From NCBI RefSeq assembly GCF_000091045.1, contig NC_006691.1:976301-1040300 (forward strand): a stretch of DNA of 64,000 nucleotides, written 5' to 3'. The notes under the pieces are model-generated. The model was not told the origin of the DNA, made no database searches, and saw only the letters and a list, made by a program, of their open reading frames with translations. The DNA is from Cryptococcus deneoformans JEC21 (Eukaryota > Basidiomycota > Tremellomycetes > Tremellales > Cryptococcaceae). Each line of letters begins with the position of its first letter. Within the stretch, counting starts at the first letter, position 1. Made by a program: the position numbers and the translations under genes. This document shows positions 46,401 to 57,614 of this stretch, one piece after another.

Positions 46401-48167
46401 CACCCTGCCAGTCCAGATACCGACACCACTCCTCAAGCCCGTCTACCGCCGCCAATAATTACTTCTCCAGTCACAGCTCCTCTCAATATCCGTAAGACTC
46501 CTAGTAGGGCCCAGACAATCAGTTCTGAACATGTTGTGACCTCTCCCAGTCGTGCGACAAGCCCCGCGCCCAGTGTTGCAATCGCACCGACTTATTATCT
46601 TCCGTCCGACCCATCTCTCACGTCAAAGCCTTCCCTTTCGCACAAACCTTCCACGTCTCGACCAGGAGGCCCCAGGGGACCAGTTCCTCGAAGTCCCCTC
46701 CCGACCATCAAAACGCAGCTTCCTAGTACTGCTATTACCTCCAGTTCTACTGCTGGTTCTCGTCACACTGGGTTGAGGATTGTCTCTGGAAATGGTCGTC
46801 GCATCTCCCTCAATCGAGAAACCGTTCCACTCAAAGGTGAAGAAGAGAACGACCCCTTTGCTACCAATACACCCTCCATACCCTCTACTGCCAAACGACA
46901 GCACTCTGTAGAAAGTCTTTCGCCACGTAAACGTTCACCTTCCCTCGGCAAGAGCCCGTTGGGTGAGGTTGGCAATAATCCTCCACTGGTGATTAAGCCT
47001 CACCGGAGGACATCAGCCAAGGCTGGCACGCCCAGAAGAACTAGTGGTCCACTCATGAGTGCAAGGACAGTGTCAGCTTCCCGTAGCTCAATCAACAGTG
47101 TTGCTAGCGCCGACACAATCAACACAGTGAACACTGCAGGGACATGCGGGGGTGGAGAGGACGTAGAAATGAAAGAATATGAGGATGTTGTCGGAGCCAT
47201 GGATGCCACCCTTAACAAGGTAAGTGACATGATTGATTCTTGAAGTAAGCAGATGCTGAGATGAATACAGATACGCGATGCGAGAGGGTCTGCAAAGCGA
47301 CTAAAGTCTGAGGTGTCGGGATTGAGGAAGCAGATTATTAGAGAATCTGGCAAGGCAAAGCAGTCGTTGGCGGTCAAGATTGACAGAGCCGGATCATTAC
47401 CCAGAAGCCCTCAGAAGCGTCATATCAGCGTAAGTTATTCGTACGTCACATCAAGGCCTAAAGCTAAATTACCTGCAAGCGAATGGTTGAACAAGATGTT
47501 TATGACCTTACACCATCTCTTTCCCGTCAATCTTCTCAGTCCAAGAAAGACATTGAAATCGACGTTATGGACGAGTGCGCTCGAGGAATCGTGCAGATCA
47601 CTCAAAGGATGGATTTACATCTGAGACAAGCAGAAATGGATGCTGAACAGGCAGTAGTTTTAGGCAGGTGTGCTATAGCAGAGAACGATGAGGTAAGTTA
47701 GATAGACTCGACTGACAGAATTAAGCTTATCAAGAGCAGAAATCCCAGGAGATCAGTATGTTGAAGGGTCAACTTGAGAGATCGAGAGAGCATCACGAGC
47801 TGCTGCAACGTCAGCTAGGTGATGCTCAGATTGAGCTGGATGTTGTTTATGAAGTAGATCAATTCACCTTCAGGTTGCATATTGAGACTGACCTATACAA
47901 ATCAGGCGTTCAATACTGAGCTTGACGGCATGTTCAATGACGCTCAACTTCCGGAAGACGAGGCCTTCCAAGCGTTGCGTAACGACTTGCAGGTGACCAA
48001 GGCCAACAGGAATGTGTTGCAACTGGAGAATCAGAAGCTGAAGAGAGAGTTGGAAGAGGCTAATTTAAAGAGAGACCAGTGAGTTGCTCGGTTACTGATC
48101 TTAAGGCCCTCACTGATGGCGATCCAGATGGGCAAGAATCTTGCGAACTCAGGGACACATTGTATAA
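43433..48167 (+). CDS. RhoGEF (Dbl-homology domain) with C-terminal coiled coil
   Basis: The start is MGPLLSPTKPRPLSRHRSAE, about 300 bp from the divergent VPS8 start. The DH domain is clear: VIEELVRTERSYLSRVHALK (first conserved helix), then IPPYEAKAMFANIELIV, and LRELLMEPVQRIPRYTLLW, the classic conserved region 3. A PH-like segment follows (LHCTLFLFDDKLMIVKRQSS). After that comes a long Ser/Pro-rich region with many SPSRATSPAPS-type motifs, then a coiled coil (LQVTKANRNVLQLENQKLKR), ending QGHIV-stop in a short last exon. DH-PH proteins load GTP on Rho/Cdc42-type GTPases at sites of polarised growth. Which yeast relative (Bud3, Rom2, Gef) it matches I cannot say. About a dozen introns are needed; the most distal joins KRDQ to WARILRTQ. 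Confidence 0.85.
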
Positions 48168-48431
48168 GGATTTCGTATTGTTTTCCTAAAACGGACATTC
48201 GCATCGTTGTTTATAACTTTTGTTGATTTATCATTGAGGTAGCATATCCGGCACAAGATGGCAATCTTCCGTTGTTGATTATAGATAAGAAGATGTATGA
48301 TATGAACTGGCGTCATACAGACAACAATGTGGAGCTCATTATTTTCATCATACGTATCCAAAAGTTCGCGAATCTTTGAGAAATCATTACTCTGCCCTCG
48401 TACACGTATACTGTAGTACATCGCATGCTTC

Positions 48432-49959
48432 TTAATCACTCTTCTTCTCATCTGCTGCAGCTTTGTCTTCCTCCTCTTGATTAGCCTGCTCCACCAACGC
48501 GGCCACTGCAGCAGCTTGTGGGGCGGAAGGCTTGAGCCCCATTCGGGTGGCAACGTACTACCCAAAAGGTCAATGACAATTCCAGATCTGTATTACTTGA
48601 ACTCACATCTTGAGCAATAACCTCTACACCTGTCCTCAACACCTCGACCAATCTCTCCTCAACCCACTCAGAGTTTTCATACTCGACATCCATCCAGTCC
48701 GAAGGAGTCGGCTGACTGACAGTCGTAAATTTTAATGAATGAGAGGGGTCCTCGAGAGTGAAGAGGAAATACAAGTGGTTAGGTGGGGTGAAAGGCTTGT
48801 CCTGAGTGGAGGTGGAGGAGTGAATAGGCGGTTCGGCGTAAGGAAGACGGACAAGAAGAGGTTGGAGGTGAAGGAAGATAGGAACAGTGGTAACATGCAC
48901 GTTGCGCTTTGCTTCTGCTCTACCTCGGGGTTTTTCCTCCTCCCGGGCCTTAATGGCAGCAACTTCTTTCTTTCCAAGTTCCCAAGCGGCGTCCCATCCT
49001 TCGACGGGGTTGATACTCCTGGGCTCTCCCGAGACATCATCAGGAGTTGGCGAAGGAGACCATATAATGATGAGCTCTCCGCTTTCCGTTTGCTCCAAGA
49101 TACGAGCCCAGGCGCGGTAGATTACACCTTCAACACCGGCGTACCCGATCATGGGGTGGGATAGCCAAAGCTCAAGAGTTTCGTGTTCTGAAATAGGCGG
49201 CGCAACTGTGTCGAGAATGGTGGTAAGAGTTGAGGAAGTAGTGTTGACAAGGTCCTTTCCTACAGAAAAGCCATCAGCATCAGCATGCACAAGTATGGTC
49301 TAGAACATACGAAGCTTGTCCAAGTCCACTCCCCTGACGAACCCTCCCAGTCTTTCCTCCGCACCTTTCCTCAGTTTACTTAAGTCGACTCCAGGGACAG
49401 ATTTTACGTTGACACGAAGGTTCTCAAGCTGGCCTGTAACACCATTGACGCCTTCACTCTTGACCTTCTGGTACTGCTCATCGGCAACACGCTGCGCAGA
49501 TTGAAGGGCGGAAGTCGCGGTGGACCAAAATGAACCCCAACCGCCCGACGATTGAGCGGGAGAAGGGGTTTCTGTGGGCATATTGATAGGTTCTGTAGCA
49601 GGTGCCTTGGGTTTAGGAGCAGACGTAGATGCACTGGCAGTTGCGGCAGACGACCCGGCGGCTGAAAGAGGGGTCCCCGCTCGAGAGTCGCTCAATGGTT
49701 TTGCTCTCTTCTGATTGATTTGGGCATTCAAGAACGCCAAAGCAGATTCTGCCTCCTCATCTTCGGTCGTGGGTTTTGCAGCTGCCTTGCTTGGAAGCTC
49801 TCTTGAAGCGGAGAGAGACTTGCGAGTACTGTCTGTTGAGTCGCGTGTGGCCTCGCCTGTGGGAGGAGGGCTTGACGTGTCTGGCGCATCAAGATTATCG
49901 AGGTTGGAAAGGAAATCAAGTGCCTCTTCTGCCTTTGTCTTCTTTCCCTTTGGGGGCAT
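48432..49959 (-). CDS. MTC1: Mtc1-family protein (maintenance of telomere capping 1)
   Basis: The N-terminus MPPKGKKTKAEEALDFLSNL and the motif SGGWGSFWSTATSALQSAQR followed by VADEQYQKV are characteristic of fungal Mtc1. The middle exon carries GKDLVNTTSSTLTTILDTVA, LELWLSHPMIGYAGVEGVIY and the C-terminal conserved block WMDVEYENSEWVEERLVEVL. The tail is Ala/Glu-rich (AAAVAALVEQANQEEEDKAA). In yeast Mtc1 is linked genetically to telomere capping and is found with COPI/Golgi vesicles, so a membrane-trafficking role is as likely as a telomere role. Two introns: about 49263-49310 and 48556-48606. Confidence 0.85.
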
Positions 49960-50609
49960 GGCTGGGAGCTGACAGCGTTAGAAATGAGGAAGTGAGAATG
50001 TCACAAGAAGAGGCGGCGGTACCGGTGGGAAATAATACACCCCACGGGCCACAACACCTTCTTGCCTCGTCATCAATAAGCGGTGATCGCCGCCTACACT
50101 TTTATTAATTATTAATTAATTAGTTACCACGAGTACTCGTACCCTCAATTACGAGAAGTCGCTCAGGCGCAGAAGCAAGGCGATGAACAAACAGATACTT
50201 CTTATGTTCACCCCTTACGTACTCCCGTTCACCTTTTTCAAACCAGTTTGTATGCCTCACTGCTGCGGTTGAATGGTACTGCAGCTTATTTATGTGAGTT
50301 TTTCCGTCTAGATCGTTTAACGTCGCTCTCTAACTTTCTCCTACAATTTTACAGATACAAAAACCTCACCATGGTATCATTATTTATTATGTCATCGAGA
50401 AGAGGCGTGAGCTGATGAAGGTGGACTAATAAGAGAGGCTTTTTAGACTGATTGGGCCGATGTGGATCTCATAAGATTTAGCAAAACAATACGATATCGA
50501 AGAGTACTTTTGGACAGCTGTAACTCATTCAATTCATTCATTCTTCTTACTATGTTCAATCCGGCTGTGAGTGCAAAAATAAATGACAAGGCAGAGTAAA
50601 GAGACGCGT
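49960..50609. other. intergenic, no gene seen
   Basis: 650 bp between the MTC1 start and the FDH stop, including an AT-only run TTATTAATTATTAATTAATTAG at about 50101-50122. No supported coding frame. Confidence 0.4.
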
Positions 50610-52435
50610 TTACTTGGCTGCGTTTACTTGGCTCTGCTCCTTCTTCTTCTCATCTCGGTTACCGTAAGACTTGCTTGCGTACTAAGTATGCCTTATTAAC
50701 CGTAGCTCTTACATATCATACACCAGCAAAGCTGCAAAACTCACATCACCGTTGGTAACGATCAAGTTAACAGGGTTCTGCTCCTCGCCAGCAAAGTAAC
50801 GCCTGATGATCTCCTTGGTACCTTCAGCATATCTGGTTTGAGCATCAAGAGTAGTGCCCGAGTCTGAAAGTCCGTCAATACACATCACTCAATAACATTC
50901 ACAGATAATAGCCACTTACAGTGGGGCACCATGCCGTTACCCCCGCCGAGAGGATTGGCCATGTGCCTCCAGGGGTGGTCCTTGGGAGCGGGCTGAACGT
51001 CTGCAGGACAGTCAGTACAGCTAGTCATTTATGTATGAGTTCCACTGCTTACCCCAGACATCTACAGTTACGCGATACTATGAGCCTCAATATTCCATAA
51101 ACGATGATATTTCAGTGCTTACCTCCAGCGTAACCTAGGAGATGGCCAGACTCCAAAGCCTTCTTGACGGCATTGCGGTCACAAATGGCGCCCCGAGCAG
51201 TGTTGACCAACCAAGAACCAGGCTTCATCTTGCTGATGAGTTCTTCGTTGAAGAGACCACGAGTCTTCTCATGAAGAGGGCAGTTCTAGAACAAACAGTT
51301 TCAACGAATAGCTGGATTGGAATATATGAAAAGACTTACGATGGTGACGATATCACATTGCGCGACCATGTCCTCAAGTTTCTCCACTCTTCGAGCCTTG
51401 ATAGCCTTGGCCGCCTCTGGAATTTACCGGTGAGCTAGCACTGGTGATAACACGAGTTTAAACTTACCAGCAGGGAGGCCAGCGTAATCGAACCACAAAA
51501 GCTCCTTGCAATCGAAGGGTTGCAATCTCTGCAGGACTCGGTACCCGATTCGACCACAGCCTACGGTACCGACAACCTTACCCTCGAGGTCAAAGGCATT
51601 ACGAGCAATTTTGGCAACGTTCCAGTCGTCGGCCTGGATCTGCTCGTGAGCTGGAACAAAGTTGCGAACCAAAAGCAAGATGGACATTATCACGTGTCTA
51701 TTGAGATTCGTCAGTCAGTCAATGAGAGATACCAGTGAAAAAAAAAGAATCCTGCAGAGACATACTCGGCAACGGAGACGACATTGGAGCCGGAAACCTC
51801 AGCAACAGTGATCTTCCTCTTGTTGGCAGCTTCAAGGTCAATGTGGCTATGAATTCATCCCATGAGCTTTCCACCCCACAAGGAAAAAATACCATTCGAC
51901 TTACTCAGATCCAACACCAGCGGTTACACAAAGCTTGAGCTTAGAAGCCTTCTCCATGAGTTCAGCGGTAAGATAGCCAGGGTGGAAAGGGGTGGTGATG
52001 AGGATCTCAGTCTAAAGGAGCAGCAAGTCAGGCCTCGCCATGCCAGCCATAACATGATACGCACGTCGGGAAGGTGCTTCTGGAACTCGGAGTCGGGACC
52101 TTCCTTGTCGGCAGTGACAATAAATCTGAGATAGAGGGCATGGTCAGCCCAGATGGCTCTCGTAACTTGCCATCTCCAAAAGTTACGGAAGACTTACTCA
52201 TGGCCTTCTTTCTTGAGCCAATCAGCAAAGCCAAGTCTGTTTTCCACCGTACCGAGGAGTCGACTTTCGTCTTCGGCAGCTAAACACATCAGTCAGCGGC
52301 AAGTCGCTTACCAGAAAGGACTAAGAAAGAGAACACACCCTTCCCTCCAGAGTAGAGAACCGCGAGAACCTGCGATGGGCGACATGATCAGTATATACTT
52401 CAAGGAAGAGGATTAGCACTACTCGCTTTGACCAT
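50610..52435 (-). CDS. FDH1: NAD-dependent formate dehydrogenase
   Basis: It oxidises formate to CO2 with NAD+. The protein (about 370 residues) starts [20 protein letters not shown] and shows the D-2-hydroxyacid dehydrogenase fold with FDH-specific wording: [40 protein letters not shown], the NAD-binding loop [72 protein letters not shown] and [19 protein letters not shown] with the catalytic His. No mitochondrial presequence is seen, so it is likely cytosolic. About nine introns. The first is a GC-AG intron right after codon 3. The C-terminus ends SQVNAAK. Confidence 0.95.
52370..52426 (-). other. GC-AG first intron of FDH1
   Basis: Exon 1 is just ATGGTCAAA, then GCGAGT...CATCGCAG, then GTTCTCGCG. 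Only the GC donor gives [13 protein letters not shown]; the GTAGTG donor 4 nt further shifts the frame. Confidence 0.75.
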
Positions 52436-53067
52436 TTGGACAGTATTGTTCTGTTGTTGATGTTATTGAGAGTAATTTATTGTGAAGGAAGCGAAATTTG
52501 AAGCTGTGGTGGGTGGGTAGTCAGAGGAGGCTTTCTCGCCCTGGTTTTATACATTTTTCTTAATATTTACATGGAGTGGTGTGGCAGCTGATGAGACTCT
52601 CAAATAGCCGAGATCTTTGGCCCCGGCTACTATCCCAAACTTTTGACGAGTTAACGAACAAGAAGATCATAACAACCGACGTGACCACAAGGACTGGACG
52701 GGTAACAAACGACGACCGGTAGTAGCTGAAGGGCGCTACGTCGTGCGACTGTCCGTTAAAGTAGCTGCTGCATGTATGCGCGATTTTTCGGCCTCAAAAT
52801 GGTCTTGATTGTGAGTATGATCAATATTAACGGCGAACTGCTATTGCATCTCTCGTGCGAGAATCTGCGTGCGAGTGACTACTACTGCCGCGCATCATGG
52901 CCTGACGGAGATGACGCCCTTCGTTGGTGGGAAGAACGGGCGCGGGATGATTTACGTACGGTTATTAACTATACTCGGCCATCAGTTGCTGCCTGGGTGC
53001 CTGTTTTCGCGCTCCACCCGCCATTTTACATCCGTCTCTCAGCCGCCGGCCGTTCCCCATGATCACA
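52436..53067. other. FDH1 promoter side, no gene seen
   Basis: 632 bp upstream of FDH1. Pieces at 52770-53060 have open frames but no domain, start context or splice partners that support a gene. Confidence 0.35.
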
Positions 53068-53401
53068 TTTGAGATTTGTTCGTGAGGAACTCCCAAATGA
53101 TTAGATTTGAGATTTATTACTAGAAGATGTTTCATGTGAGATGATAAATTAAATAACAGTCCTGTTCTTTTGCCGTTTGAAATACACTTCCCACGCTAAT
53201 ACGTTTATTTGAGATTGCACGGTGACACTTAAAATGTCATTATTTGACGGCGGAGATCATCTACTCCTATCAGACATCTTTTGAGATGATTATCATGCAC
53301 CATTATCGACATTTTCGGGCGTCATTCACCACCCGATTTGAGATTTGTGGTGGAAACATTTGAGAGAATAAATATAGCACCCTCCGGCAAGTTTTCTCAA
53401 A
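53068..53401. repeat. cluster of TTTGAGAT 8-mers (A)
   Basis: Exact TTTGAGAT at 53068, 53106, 53208, 53280 and 53337, all on the plus strand, with near-matches at 53359 (TTTGAGAG) and 53395 (TCTCAAA on the other strand). The DNA is non-coding, 3' of the kinase gene and 5' of FDH1. Confidence 0.8.
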
Positions 53402-53791
53402 TGTTTTCCTAGTACTATGCCTCCAGAGGGCGCGCAAGTAACATTTATCAACTGCAAGCGACGTGGTACAAGTGAGCATGGGTGCCCTGAAATCATGAAC
53501 AGAGACTCTGACTCAACAACAAGAAGGCCACATGTGATAAGCGTCGTCAGAAATGAGAACACGTAACTTCAATTTGCAGTCTGGCTATTATGATAGACCA
53601 TGCATTCACTTTTTTTCCCAACACCAAAAAAAACATGCCGAATGTGTGCTCATGAAAGATAGCTGTGGTTGATTGGACACTACTATACACCTACTACTCG
53701 CCCTATCGTTACAAGTCAGATTACTAAGCCATCATCTTCGTCGTATCCACAAACTCCAAAACGCATACTCCAAAAGCTGCCCATCGAATCC
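53402..53791. other. 3' flank of the kinase gene, no gene seen
   Basis: 390 bp just after the stop codon of the kinase gene on its strand, probably 3' UTR plus spacer. Confidence 0.35.
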
Positions 53792-56700
53792 TCACTTGAG
53801 CTCTGCTAATATGCTCTCAAGATCGTGCACAACGTCAGTCATGGTCGGTCTCTCCGCAGGGTCTTGGTGCCACATCCTCTCCATCAGGTTCACTGGCTCA
53901 GATCCCCAATGCTTGCGCATGCCTGTCACAGGTGGACGGCGATGCTTCGTTCCAACAGCATCATAAATGTAATGTTCGTTATGTCCTTCCCAGGGGTATT
54001 TCTACAGATGATATATTAGTGATTACCTGAGCAAGTGATAAATAGAAACAACATACCTTTTCTCCAATCCATCCTGACATCATTTCCCAATACACCATCC
54101 CGGCCGAAAACACGTCTACTTTATAGTCATACCTTGGCGTCGGATGCCAAAGTTCAGGTGCTTGCCAGTTCACTGTTCCCACCAGACTTCTAATCATAGA
54201 TCTAGTCGAGTTCTTCACACGTGCTAAGCCGAAATCCCCTACTTTGGCCACCCCAGAACGATTGATGAGGATGTTGGAAGATTTACAGTCTCGATGGATG
54301 ATAGATGGTTTGCGGGTGTGTAAATATTCCAGGCCCCGAGCGATGTCGAGCATAAGACTCAGAAGACGTTTCAGAGTGGGGCACGGGACGTTACGCTAAG
54401 TGACTTATTAGTTCCAACGGGATGGGTAATAAATAAGACTTACAATATAGTCGAACAGATCGCCGTTCTCGCACAGCTCGCTAACGAGCATACATGGCAC
54501 GTGGGTAGAGTCTTCGGGAATACAGATACCCCTCTGTTCGATATAAGCAATGATGCGCTCACTGGATAAAAAGGGACTTACAAAGCGAACGATGTTTGGG
54601 TGACTGAATTCGGCAAGCAGCTTCAATTCCCTTATGTCCACTACCGACTGTAAGCTACTTTTTGCTTCTAAAACTGAAATCACCTACTTTCACTCAAATG
54701 GCTTCTAAACTCAGAGATTGCCACCTTTCTGCCTCTAAACTTCCCAACGTATACACTACCGAACCAGTCAACTCTGTTTGCTCATGATTTTGAAAATGCC
54801 AACTCACTCTTTGAAGCCACCACTACCTATCTTCTCCAGCTTTATCAACTGGCTCGGTTTAATAACTGAATCTTCCAATCCCAACTCTTGCAGATCCAAG
54901 TTCAACTCTGCTTCTGTCCCCTTCTTTTCCTCTTCTACATCACCTTCCTCACCTTTGGATAAAGGTGGTGTTTCAGGATCGTTGGCATGAATATGTGAGC
55001 GAAGAAGAACTGGTGTGGGTTTACCGGGTGCGTGAGCGGCGGTGCCGATAGCGGGTACATGCTTATTGGACTTGAACTTGGATTTGGTTTTAGATTTAGA
55101 TTTAGACTTGCGTCGAGGCATAGCAGTACGGGGAGGAGAAGGTCGAGCGGTTGAGGCTGAAGATGGATAAGAGCCCTTTTGCTCATCGCGCTAAATAAAG
55201 TTGATAAGTCCTTCATTCCTGAACATAATGGAAAATTTACTTACCCATTCTAATAGCGCCTTTGCCAATTGCGGCTTGGTGCCTCCAACCTCAATCCCTC
55301 GAGTTTCGCACATCTGCACTAACTCATCTCGCAATAGCCTTATCAAGCTCGCCACCGTAGCTTCGCTCAAATCTATATCCAGTTCAGGCTCTCCATCTTC
55401 CTCGTCGCTTTCGTCCTCTTCATCCATGTCGGGGTCATTCCTCGCTTCCTGAAGAAGTTGGCGACGACGATTCTGGATTGCACCGAAAGTCTTGCCGGAG
55501 CGAGTAGTGTGTACTGGCCGAGGAGTAGATGCTTCCGTCTCGGTTGCGACGGATGGGGTGGGCGAGCCGACCATAGCAGAATCCTCGTCAAGTTTAGGGG
55601 TCGATGAGCGAGAAGCGCGGCCCCTCCGTGGAGGAATTGCCGGTTGTGGCGTAGGCGTCCCTTCTTTCATGCCAATATCCCTTTCCTCATCGACTTCCAT
55701 GTCTTCATCTTCCGTACCGCTTTCACCACCCTGCATCCGTTGGATAGCCTTCTTCTTGGCTCCCCTTGTAGGAAGATTTTTTGACGACCTTTGCTCGCTC
55801 GTTGGGGCCATATCAATGTCGCCACCGTATTTCGAAAGGCTCGCCTGAGAAATGGATTTGCGTCGCAACTTCCTTTCTTTTGGCTGGGGCTCTTCTTCCA
55901 CTTCAGTGGCTTCCGCATCAGCCTCTTCGGCATCATCTTCAAAGTCCGTGATGTCCGTTGAGGGCTCTTTCATGAAGCTTTTCCTTTCTCCCACCCCTCT
56001 AGGTCGTAGTCGTTTTACTATGGGCGTGGATTCTATTCCGTTTACATCGTCATCAGAATCAGATGACTCAGTAAGCTCAATCTCGTCACCGTTCTCGCTT
56101 TTGCCATTGACTTTTTTTGTCAGCTGGGCTCTTACTCGTCTGGACCTTGCCTCCGACTTGGTATGGCGTTTAGTCAAAGTGCGAGTTGGACGTGAGGGGC
56201 GTGGCTGCCGACGAACGACGGGCGTTTCTAATCGAACGCGTGACCTTGTACGAGGTCGCGGTTTTGGAGTCACATCTGGGGATGATGATTCTGCAAGTGG
56301 AGAGGACGGGGGAGGGGTGGCTGGGATAGGGGAAAGTGTAGACTGTCGGCGAATAAGACGATTTGGGGATGAGGGAAGCGGGGAAATAAGGCGCCCTGTT
56401 TGATGCTTTCGCTATGATCCAGTTAGTCATGAAGGCAGAAAATCTCGGCATGATGGACATACGGCAGAGATAAGACCATCAACAAGCTCTTTCTTACCCA
56501 TATCACCAATCGTTTCATCCTCATTCATGTCGTCGGGAATGTCTTCACTATCCCACATACCGGCTACTCTCCATAATCTTACCAATTCAGCCTTCCGTAA
56601 TCTATGTAATGCCGTTGATGGTGCATAATGGATCATATTTCGGTCACCTGATAGGCAATTGTTAATAGAGTCGCTGTATGTCGATATAACGACTCACTCT

Positions 56701-57145
56701 CGGCGATAAAGTCTGGCTCCCATTCATCTCCACTAGTTTCTACCCAGCTGTCCTCCGTCGACAATGACCCGGCTCTTGACCGCTTTCGTTTTTTTGGGCT
56801 AGCGGCATCTTCACCGTCCTGCCCATTTGGTAGTGAGTCGGCCCAAACCTTGTCGTTACTTTTTCGTCTGACAGGTCTCGATTGTGAACGCGATCGACTG
56901 GTTCTGCGAGCCGGTGCGCTAGAAGACTCGCCCGTTTTCATAATGGCTTTTTCTAGATCATCTTCCAGCTCATTAGAATAGTTTTGCCCAGCTTCATTAT
57001 GGCTCGCCACGAAGGTCGTAACGCCTAAACGGCGTTTCTTTGGTGGATGACGAGGGTATAAAGTATGCCTGGCTATAAGAGGCGATGCGGTCTTACGAGG
57101 TGAACTGACAAAGTGTTGCGACCTTGTTCGCTGTAGTCGATCCAT
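53792..57145 (-). CDS. SAP-domain protein kinase, TKL type, with WNK-like lysine position
   Basis: One continuous multi-exon gene of about 1000 residues. The N-terminal part (MDRLQRTRSQHFVSSPRKTA) is basic and disordered. A first SAP/HeH-like motif reads LHRLRKAELVRLWRVAGMW ... MGKKELVDGLISA. After a long acidic/basic linker a second SAP motif reads LIRLLRDELVQMCETRGIEV then GGTKPQLAKALLEW. The C-terminal kinase domain has a glycine loop KIGSGGFKDVYVGKFRGRKV, then AISEFR in place of VAIK, catalytic loop IIHRDCKSSNILI, GDFGLARV, GTVNWQAPELW and DVFSAGMVYWEMMSG. So HRD and DFG are intact while the beta-3 Lys is Ser. The SAP motifs suggest a nuclear, chromatin-linked kinase. The join of the two halves is supported by an in-frame splice at about 55195-55243. 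Confidence 0.8.
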
Positions 57146-57614
57146 CTCGTCCAAGGAATGGATATGGCGCCGAATTACTTCCCGGCGACAACGTCTTTGT
57201 TACAGGCCACGATGAATTGGGCGCGAAGATGGCGAGCTGTACGCCGACGAACCGCAAATCCTTGGGTATACTGTAGCTCTAGGTGATTTCTGGGTCTTAT
57301 GTGTTCGTTCTTTTTTGTATATGTTTTTTCTCCCAGGCTACATATCAGCCATGCTGACGGAAGAGATGACCAATCGAGTAGATCCGGAGAGCCAGTGGAG
57401 TGAATTCTTTACGTGACGGAGAAAAGTGACTGACGAGTTGACGAGGCGAAGGAGGGAGCCGTCCCACGTGCGCTTGGCGTGGATCTCGCGTGGCTTATCC
57501 TACCACCGTCATGGCCCTCAAGCCGTCGCGGACCAGAAGCAATCGAACTATCCGTTGTTCGAGTCTCTTCAGTTATTGAGCTGTCTATACGTTTACGTGC
57601 CACCATTTGGTAAA
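57146..57614. other. divergent promoter region (kinase / HTATSF1-like)
   Basis: 469 bp between two start codons. There are CT-rich and T-rich stretches near 57300-57335 and no recognised site. Confidence 0.4.

Noticed and set aside
52772..53062. 96-codon frame upstream of FDH1
   Set aside because: No domain, odd composition (Arg/Trp clusters), and it runs into the motif cluster; judged a chance frame.
54756..54807. Splice acceptor 17 nt earlier in the kinase gene, giving an inserted EVDWFGS segment
   Set aside because: Using the acceptor at GGTTCGGTAG gives the standard GSGGFKDVYVGKF glycine loop, so the earlier AG is unlikely to be used.
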